64,000 nt of DNA from Chrysogorgia sp. JL179-B06. Lineage: Eukaryota; Cnidaria; Anthozoa; Scleralcyonacea; Chrysogorgiidae. The DNA lies in NCBI GenBank assembly GCA_035772405.1, contig JAYKKM010000428.1, positions 2,269,001 to 2,333,000 on the forward strand, written 5' to 3'. Positions 58,262-64,000 of this stretch are shown one piece after another. Below the pieces are notes generated by a model that searched no databases, was not told the DNA's origin, and saw nothing but the letters and a program-made list of their open reading frames with translations. Made by a program: the position numbers and the translations under genes. How positions within the stretch are numbered: position 1 is the first letter of the stretch; every line of letters begins with the position of its first letter.

Positions 58262-58492
58262 GAGGGGAAGGCTAAAAGGGATGACTCAAAAGGACCTTTC
58301 TGTTTTTTTCTGTTTTTTTATTTTTCGTTAGGTTATGGATAGCTACGGTTAGGGCTAGGTTTAAGGTTAGGATCAAGGTTAGGATCAAGGTTAGGGTTAG
58401 GGTAGGGTTAGGATTGAGATTTGGGTTAGGATTAGTAATTCTAAAAAATCAGAAGGTCCTTTTGAGTCATCCCTTTTAGCCTTCACCGTTTT
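58262..58492. mobile_element. Foldback element with TTAGGG-like core
   Basis: GAAGGCTAAAAGGGATGACT and CAAAAGGACCTT pair with the inverse at 58452-58484. The centre is a run of GGTTAGG, GGTTAGGGTTAGGG and related variants at 58330-58430. Confidence 0.75.
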
Positions 58493-58820
58493 AGGAAGGT
58501 GGCATATCAACCTGAAAATTTAAAAATAACATTGCACGAGGCCAAGGCTCGAAATAAGTGCCGGTCACCGGTCATTGACCGGTAAAATTACCATGTTTGA
58601 CCAGCAAATTTCGTCGCTTACCGGTCAACCATGACCGGTAAATTTCACACAAAAAATGTGGGAGTTCGGGTTTCTTGTTGTGGAAAATATTGCTTTTGTA
58701 ATGGTTCCATCCATTCTGATTCTAGACGTTTAGTTTGGGAAATAAAAGTGGATGTCTCGCACCTCAAAACGCCGCGAGCGGGTATTTCCCGCATGTCGCC
58801 GGCCGTCGTGGCACTGACAC

Positions 58821-59089
58821 CATAGTCAATCGAGATATGGTCTGGAAACTCAGCTAAAGTCTTTGTTCTATCTTTTTGTTCGTCTTTATACAATTTTATT
58901 GTATTTTAGTATAATGAAGCAATCATCCAATAGAATCGTTTGGGTTTAATCGCTCAACCGTGTTGTTTAAATATTAATAAACCTAAAACAAAGGATGTGC
59001 ACGGTGTAAGGTACGGTTCAACATCAAAACGTAGCTCATAGTCGCTTTGAAGTTTGCCGAGTTTCCAGACCATATCTCGATTGACTATG
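58821..59089. mobile_element. CATAGTCAAT MITE, copy B
   Basis: Termini CATAGTCAATCGAGATATGG and its inverse, and the same interior as the copy at 40693-41002. A partial third copy lies at 60765-60905. Confidence 0.85.
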
Positions 59090-59480
59090 CTGGCACAGAG
59101 CTGCAGTCTACAGAGTCTGCAGAGCTGCAGTCGCTATGGAGAACAATTGTTCAGTCTGTGACTCTGTAGGAACGCCTGGAGAATCTGCTGCACATAGGAA
59201 AGGAAAGACCACCTGTCGAAGATTTCAACACTTTGCCAGCTATTCAATCTTGATGCGAAGATAAAATGCGTCGGCCAAATCAAAAAGCGTCGCGCACTTA
59301 CAAGCAACGAGAAAAACTTTAAACTTCACTGTTTTTAATGAATGCTTTACTGATACAAAACAGTTCAAACTTATACCACATAGTGAACTTACCAAAATTT
59401 CGATCGTAATATTGTAAAGCGCAAATAACATATTTTCTTGAAAATGGACGTTGTTGAGTAAATACAAACTAACTAGCTTA

Positions 59481-59940
59481 AAGGGGAACTGTACCCAAAA
59501 AATAAATTACTTTTAAATAAAAGTGCTTTAAGTATAATGTTTAGAAATGTTAATAGTTTTACGGTATCTGCTCTTGTACTCGAGAAATAACGTTTTTATT
59601 CTCGTATTTTATGCTTCTGGACGCCGCCATTTTCGAGTTTGTTTGACGGCTCAGGATTGATGTACAGCGGTGGTTTTCTTTTCAATTTTGACGTCATTGA
59701 GTGCTTTTCTTTTGTTCCTTGCACTCAAGTGACGTCAAATTGAAAAGAAACCCCCGCTGGACCTCGAGTCTGAGCCGTCGAGCAAACTCGAAAATGGCGG
59801 CGTCCAGAAGCATAAAATACGAGAATGAAAACGTTATTTCTCGAGTACAAGAGCAGATATCGTAAAACTATTAACATTTCCAAACATTATACTTAAAGGC
59901 CTTTTATCTTTTTGGGTACAGTTATACGTTGCACTGAAGC
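59481..59940. mobile_element. Foldback MITE with GGGGAACTGTACCC terminus
   Basis: The left end AAGGGGAACTGTACCCAAAA follows TT at 59478 (TTAA). The right end reads TTTTGGGTACAGTT. Arms pair over most of their length, including CTCGAGAAATAACGTTTTTATTCTCG and GCTTCTGGACGCCGCCATTTTCGAG with their inverses. The loop carries two CATTGAGTGC / GCACTCAAGTGACGTC segments. Confidence 0.8.
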
Positions 59941-60049
59941 GTAGATAGGCAACAAAGGGAAAACCAAATATAACCAGTAAAATATCCTCCGTGACCGGTA
60001 AATTTCATTTTATACCGGGTCACGAGGCCATGTTACACGAGGCAACGCC

Positions 60050-60440
60050 ACGCCATTATTTTCTGAACAGTGAATCGCCGGTTATAATTTCATATATTAG
60101 CATATATTAGCACGTTCTTTAAAAAACCCTGCTTAACTTTCTGAATAAAAACAGAAATTTAATGCGTGTTTTTTAAAGAAAGAGGTAATACATAATATAT
60201 CTATCGTTCTGTTGATAATATATGCTAATATATTTGGAACCTCGTAACATGAAATTATAACCGAAACGCCAACAGAGTCCACTCAAGCCTGGTTTCTATT
60301 TGGTCGCCACGATCGCAAAGGTGTCATAGTGGTCGATGTAATAGAGTGTCGATCTATCTTGTCTTTTGGCTGCTGTAGATGGACACTCTATTACATCGTC
60401 CACTATGACACCGGTCGTGGCGTCCAAATGGAAACCTTTA
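60050..60440. repeat. Two adjacent foldbacks
   Basis: At 60060-60275 GCCGGTTATAATTTCAT and TATATTAGCATATATTAG pair with the inverse copies ending ATGAAATTATAACC. At 60290-60435 GGTTTCTATTTGG, GTCGCCACGA, GGTGTCATAGTGG and CGATGTAATAGAGTGTC pair with their inverse. Confidence 0.75.
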
Positions 60441-60569
60441 AAAATAACTCATACTCATCAATGAAAAGCACAACGTCGTTCCCAGGGCCATTTTGAAATT
60501 GAAGGGCGCGCCAGTATCCTCGAATACCATTGACACGCTGAAGAGAAAGCTGAAGAGAAGCGTCGTAGT

Positions 60570-60626
60570 AGAAAGCCCTAAGAAAGGAGAAAGCCCTAAG
60601 AAAGGAGAAAGCCCTAAGAAAGGAGC
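60570..60626. repeat. 18-bp tandem repeat
   Basis: Three copies of GAAAGCCCTAAGAAAGGA. No gene is associated. Confidence 0.85.
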
Positions 60627-60907
60627 TAGGAAGCCCTGAATCCACTGTCAACGTCAACAGCCGATTCACAGTAGAAGCGATGAACTCGTCAATTACAAGG
60701 ATCGTAGAACGCCTGAGGAATATTGCCCTTTACCTCTATACACAGACCTACAGGAAACTCTATGCTTTTGTTCACGTTTATGCAAATTTGTGCACGCTTG
60801 ACGGTTACTGAACACATTGTGTTTTTGGTTTATAATGAGCAATCATCCAATAGCAACGTTTGTGTTCAATCGTTCGACCGCGCTGTTTAAATATTAATAA
60901 CCTAAGG

Positions 60908-61040
60908 GCGATGTCCACACGTATGCGTTTTCATAGCGGTTGGCTATATTGTTCTCAGTCCTCAGGGGAGCAGAAAACAATGGTCCCCAATTACCTGAAA
61001 GAATATGAAAACGCTAAGAAAACGTATACGTGTGGACTGT
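60908..61040. repeat. Short foldback
   Basis: GTCCACACGTATGCGTTTTC pairs with GAAAACG...CGTATACGTGTGGAC at the right end, with a loop of about 75 bp. Confidence 0.65.
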
Positions 61041-61385
61041 GGATGGGGTCAAAGCGTGCTTCACACGAGCGACAACCATAAGATAATACGAAATAAAGCG
61101 TGACTTCTCTGGGCAACAACGAGAATGTTTCTTTGTTTGTTTTGTTCTGCAACGTCTGCTCTTGACTTATGCTTGGACTATGATCTTATGCTTATTGCTT
61201 ATGACGACCTTATCACAGGCTTGATTTCATTCTGTTCTTTTGCCTTTTGTTTGTTCTTAGCCTGAAAATATTCTGTTGGATGATGTGTTTCTGATAGTCT
61301 ATTCACATCCTTACAGATGATCGTAAGCGTTAATTAGTTGTCGTGTACTTAAATGGTAAAATTATTAGCACAGTGTTCGGCAGTT

Positions 61386-61460
61386 GACGCCGTAGCTCAA
61401 CTGGTAGAGCGGACCGGAATCTCGAAGGTGCGAGTTCAAAAATTCCTCTCGAGTCAATAA
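61386..61460 (+). tRNA. tRNA-like sequence, probably pseudogene or SINE head
   Basis: GACGCCGTAGCTCAACTGGTAGAGCGG has a good box A and a pairing D arm (GCTC/GAGC). A box-B-like GAGTTCAAAAATTCC follows with extra adenines. The anticodon arm does not pair convincingly and the 3' end does not complement the acceptor stem. It is best read as a tRNA pseudogene or the head of a tRNA-derived SINE, so no isotype is assigned. Confidence 0.45.
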
Positions 61461-61608
61461 TTTTCTGTCAACTCGGTATGTAGACATCATATCGATAAAT
61501 TTTCATAGTAATTTGTTATTACTAAAAAGACTATTAGTTATACGAATAAGTACAATATCATATTTATTGCCTGCACCTGATATGGAAATACATTTTACGT
61601 TCTTCAAC

Positions 61609-62391
61609 CTAATCTCCTTTGTTACGTCCACCTTTCTTGAGTGCAGCATTTTGAATGACCAAATTACAAATAATTGCTAGAACAACACCAAACAGTGGAC
61701 CCAACCAGTAAACAAAAATATGTTGAAGTACAAAGTCGTCGTTGTAATGAAATGAATGAGCTGTAGCTAAAGCAGGATTCATCCACACTCCTGTAGTTTC
61801 CACCATGAAATATCCCAACGCAACGCATGTTATTGTCCGAACCCATGGATTTATCGAATCATAAGGCTTTATACGAGTGGTGAGGTCGACGATTTGGGAG
61901 CAAAACGTTGCAAACAGTTCAATCATAAAACCTGAAAATACGCCAACCTTTAGCTCAGGTTGAAAGCCATTCTCTAGATGAATCAAATGAAAGGAACTTT
62001 GATTGAGTCTCCAGACTATTGAGATGTAAGGGTAAGCGAGAAGAGCACCAAATAACTGACAGAACCATATCACGAACAGATAACGTTTTGAGGTTGATTG
62101 ATGGAAAACATCTTCAACGATACCACACGGATTGGCTGGTCTTCCATGGAATATTACATTGTAATTCTTTGCGAGGAGAAGACAAAAGAGACAAATGAAA
62201 GAAGCGGCAACTCCATACGCACGACCAAGCACACCAATTTCATAAATACACGCTGATAGTTCAAAAGTTGATATAATTTCATCAACGAGGTCGTATCGTA
62301 TTGATTGAATACATTGCTTCACTGTTATCCGCAGTAAATGTCCTATACTTAACACTAGAACTACATCTACGCCAAATAAGAACAGAGCCAT
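61609..62391 (-). CDS. Aquaporin-11-like water channel
   Basis: A member of the aquaporin superfamily, probably the unorthodox AQP11/AQP12 group, whose members sit largely in intracellular membranes and pass water or small solutes. The 260-residue protein has about six hydrophobic segments. The first pore box is NPC (residues 87-89, in GRPANPCGIVED) and the second is NPA (205-207, in VWMNPALATAHS). NPC in the first box is the hallmark of AQP11. The second half continues IFVYWLGPLFGVVLA, as in the family. The Cys that AQP11 proteins typically carry about nine residues after the second box is not present. The C-terminus is basic (LKKGGRNKGD). The start is the first Met after an in-frame TGA. 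The gene has no introns in the coding region, unlike its neighbours. A minus-strand AATAAA lies at about 61560-61565. Confidence 0.88.
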   Translation of the reverse strand: MALFLFGVDVVLVLSIGHLLRITVKQCIQSIRYDLVDEIISTFELSACIYEIGVLGRAYGVAASFICLFCLLLAKNYNVIFHGRPANPCGIVEDVFHQSTSKRYLFVIWFCQLFGALLAYPYISIVWRLNQSSFHLIHLENGFQPELKVGVFSGFMIELFATFCSQIVDLTTRIKPYDSINPWVRTITCVALGYFMVETTGVWMNPALATAHSFHYNDDFVLQHIFVYWLGPLFGVVLAIICNLVIQNAALKKGGRNKGD

Positions 62392-62624
62392 AATTCGAAG
62401 ATATCTTCACTGCAGAACTTTAATATTTAATAACTAGAATATTTAATAACTAGAATATTTAATGATCAACACGCGGTTGATATCCTATCGACCCCCGCAG
62501 ACATCATTAAGATTTTACACTGACGTGCTCATCTAACTAAATTTTAGCATTTAAAGGAACGGACAGTTACCTATCGTATTTGTGTATCGTTAACCACCAA
62601 GCTGATGTTTTAGTCTTCTAAAAC

Positions 62625-62905
62625 GCTTCAATGGGCACCTTCCTGGTGTACCGGACACAATGACATAAATTACGCCGTAATCTATGTACACAAATCTATC
62701 GGTACACAAAGAAGATGCCCATTGTTACGCCATAGACACATCAAGGTTATTTTCTCGGGATTCAGAAGCTTTACAAGAACAAAAACCCTAACCATACCAC
62801 AAATAAAAACTCTAGTCCTAACCCTAAAATAAAGAAATACTAACCTTACTTTTAAACTGAACGTTTCAGTTATGTAATATTCTGTGTCCGGTACACGAAG
62901 TAGCA
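62625..62905. repeat. Inverted-repeat element with CCTAACC interior
   Basis: CAATGGGCACCTTC and GTGTACCGGACACAA pair with CGGTACACAAAGAAGATGCCCATTG (62699-62724). A further inverted GTGTCCGGTACACGAAG lies at 62883-62900 beyond CCCTAACC-type sequence. Confidence 0.65.
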
Positions 62906-63274
62906 GCCAATGAAATGCGTCGATATAAGTAGATTGTCACCAAATTAAAGTCCATCATTAATCAACAGCTGCTATCCGTCTTTGACCGTGACGTCGTTGT
63001 TTTGATAATGCTGGAAGAACGGAAGAGGCGCTACTTTTCGTTCCCTTGTCACTGAATTGAAATTAGGGCTGAGAACTCAAATTATTCTAGTTATGTATGA
63101 AAAAGATGGTGTAAAGACCTCTTTCATAATGGCTGACAATCTAAATATTCTTTTATACGCATGCAAATTATCCTTTCTAGCCTCGTTACAAAGCAAAGAT
63201 TCTTTGGAATTACAGACACACGAACGAGGTCAGAAAGGCTTAAATGAACATAAAAGAATATTTAATTTGTGTTG

Positions 63275-63700
63275 GACGGGAGGTAGGTTTCAATATGGCC
63301 GCCATCCTGCATCAACGAGTCGATATTAAATAGACTTGCTCCGGGCTCTGATTGGTTCCTCCGAAACAATGAAAATCCTTGCGCGCCAATGGATCCGCAC
63401 AAGTATAAACAACGATCTCGCTCCTAATTATTTCTTGTCATTACTCTCGAATATATCTAAGGTTATATGAAGCAATCGGGGTCCTTACTGGTTCTACTTA
63501 TAGTTATAGGTCGAAAATATCAATCAGTCACTGCTTGAGCGCGAGGACAAAAACGGAACGGACAGGCTTACATGAAGTATCCAGCTTTAGCCATACATGA
63601 AGTTCCATCGTACCGTGAGCGCGCAAGGATTTTCATTGTTTCGGAGGAACCAATCAGAGGCCGGAGCAAGTCTGTATTTATCGACTCGTCTGCATACGAA
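63275..63700. mobile_element. Foldback MITE at the right edge
   Basis: The left arm (63316-63395) contains CGAGTCGATA, GACTTGCTCCGG, CTCTGATTGGTTCCTCCGAA and CAATGAAAATCCTTGCGCG. The right arm (63625-63690) is its inverse, ending TATCGACTCG. CCCTAACCC-like sequence follows at 63720-63745. Confidence 0.75.
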
Positions 63701-64000
63701 TTGTTTGGTTTCCTAATACTAACTCTAACCCCTACCCTAACATAAATTTTAATATTGTCCGGGTATGGACGAGAGGTAGTTTTTAAGATGGCTTTAGTCA
63801 CATTATGAAAGAGGTCTATCAGTGTGATTATCATCGCGAGAGAGCGGGTGGATAACTGACCCAGTGTTAGTTTAGTGCGAGGTTTATTAGGGTTAGGATT
63901 GGATTCATAAGGTTCCTGGATATAATATGAATATATAATATGATACAATAGATCTTCCGAGATGTGCCACAACACCCGATGTTGTACGTCGACCATACGA

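Noticed and set aside
61386..61460. Functional tRNA gene
   Set aside because: The anticodon stem and acceptor stem do not pair well and box B has an insertion. Kept only as a tRNA-like sequence.
63568..63996. 142-codon minus-strand open frame at the right edge
   Set aside because: Spans one arm of a foldback MITE and CCCTAA-like sequence. No domain.

Overview
This is eukaryotic nuclear DNA with AT-rich intergenic and intronic sequence. It carries spliced genes with GT-AG introns, LINE retrotransposons, many small inverted-repeat DNA transposons and TTAGGG/CCCTAA-like stretches. It suggests a metazoan, most likely an anthozoan cnidarian. That assignment rests on the repeat style (for example the TGTTATTTACTGG foldback near 30.65 kb), CR1/L2-like and R2-like LINE remnants and Penelope-type hammerhead relics. 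It is an inference and no species can be named.

Three protein-coding genes are supported. (1) A five-exon gene on the minus strand (11738-16664) encodes about 757 aa of a protein I do not recognise. Its last two exons are copies of one domain. (2) An eleven-exon SGTA gene on the plus strand (26152-56701) encodes the small glutamine-rich TPR co-chaperone. All exon phases fit and give about 379 aa, with an added Pro-Gly-Gly-Thr-Ala-rich repeat in exon 10. (3) A single-exon aquaporin-11-like gene lies on the minus strand (61609-62391) with NPC and NPA boxes.

Most of the rest is mobile or repetitive DNA. 2.4-8.5 kb holds a nested composite with long inverted repeats, a dated hAT insertion, a decayed reading frame and a 147/184-bp satellite. 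9-10.5 kb has a hAT transposase scrap and a MITE. 17-25 kb has LINE scraps, a TTAA-flanked foldback cleanly inserted in a LINE, and R2-like RT pieces. The SGTA introns hold about 2.6 kb of a 20-bp minisatellite (intron 2), a near full-length LINE (intron 2), a second LINE and a 2.15-kb near-perfect palindromic transposon with a TTTAA target duplication (intron 6), hAT elements, and about 18 copies of a 147-bp satellite (intron 8). 55-64 kb is dense in foldback elements around the aquaporin gene.

The three genes show no operon-like or pathway relationship. The strongest novelty candidates are the CCAGGGCGC palindromic transposon with its internal satellite, the 147-bp intronic satellite that repeats a splice-acceptor-like motif, and the unrecognised gene with an exon-level domain duplication. 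Several insertions are supported by target-site duplications, and three also by an empty paralogous site or a restored reading frame.
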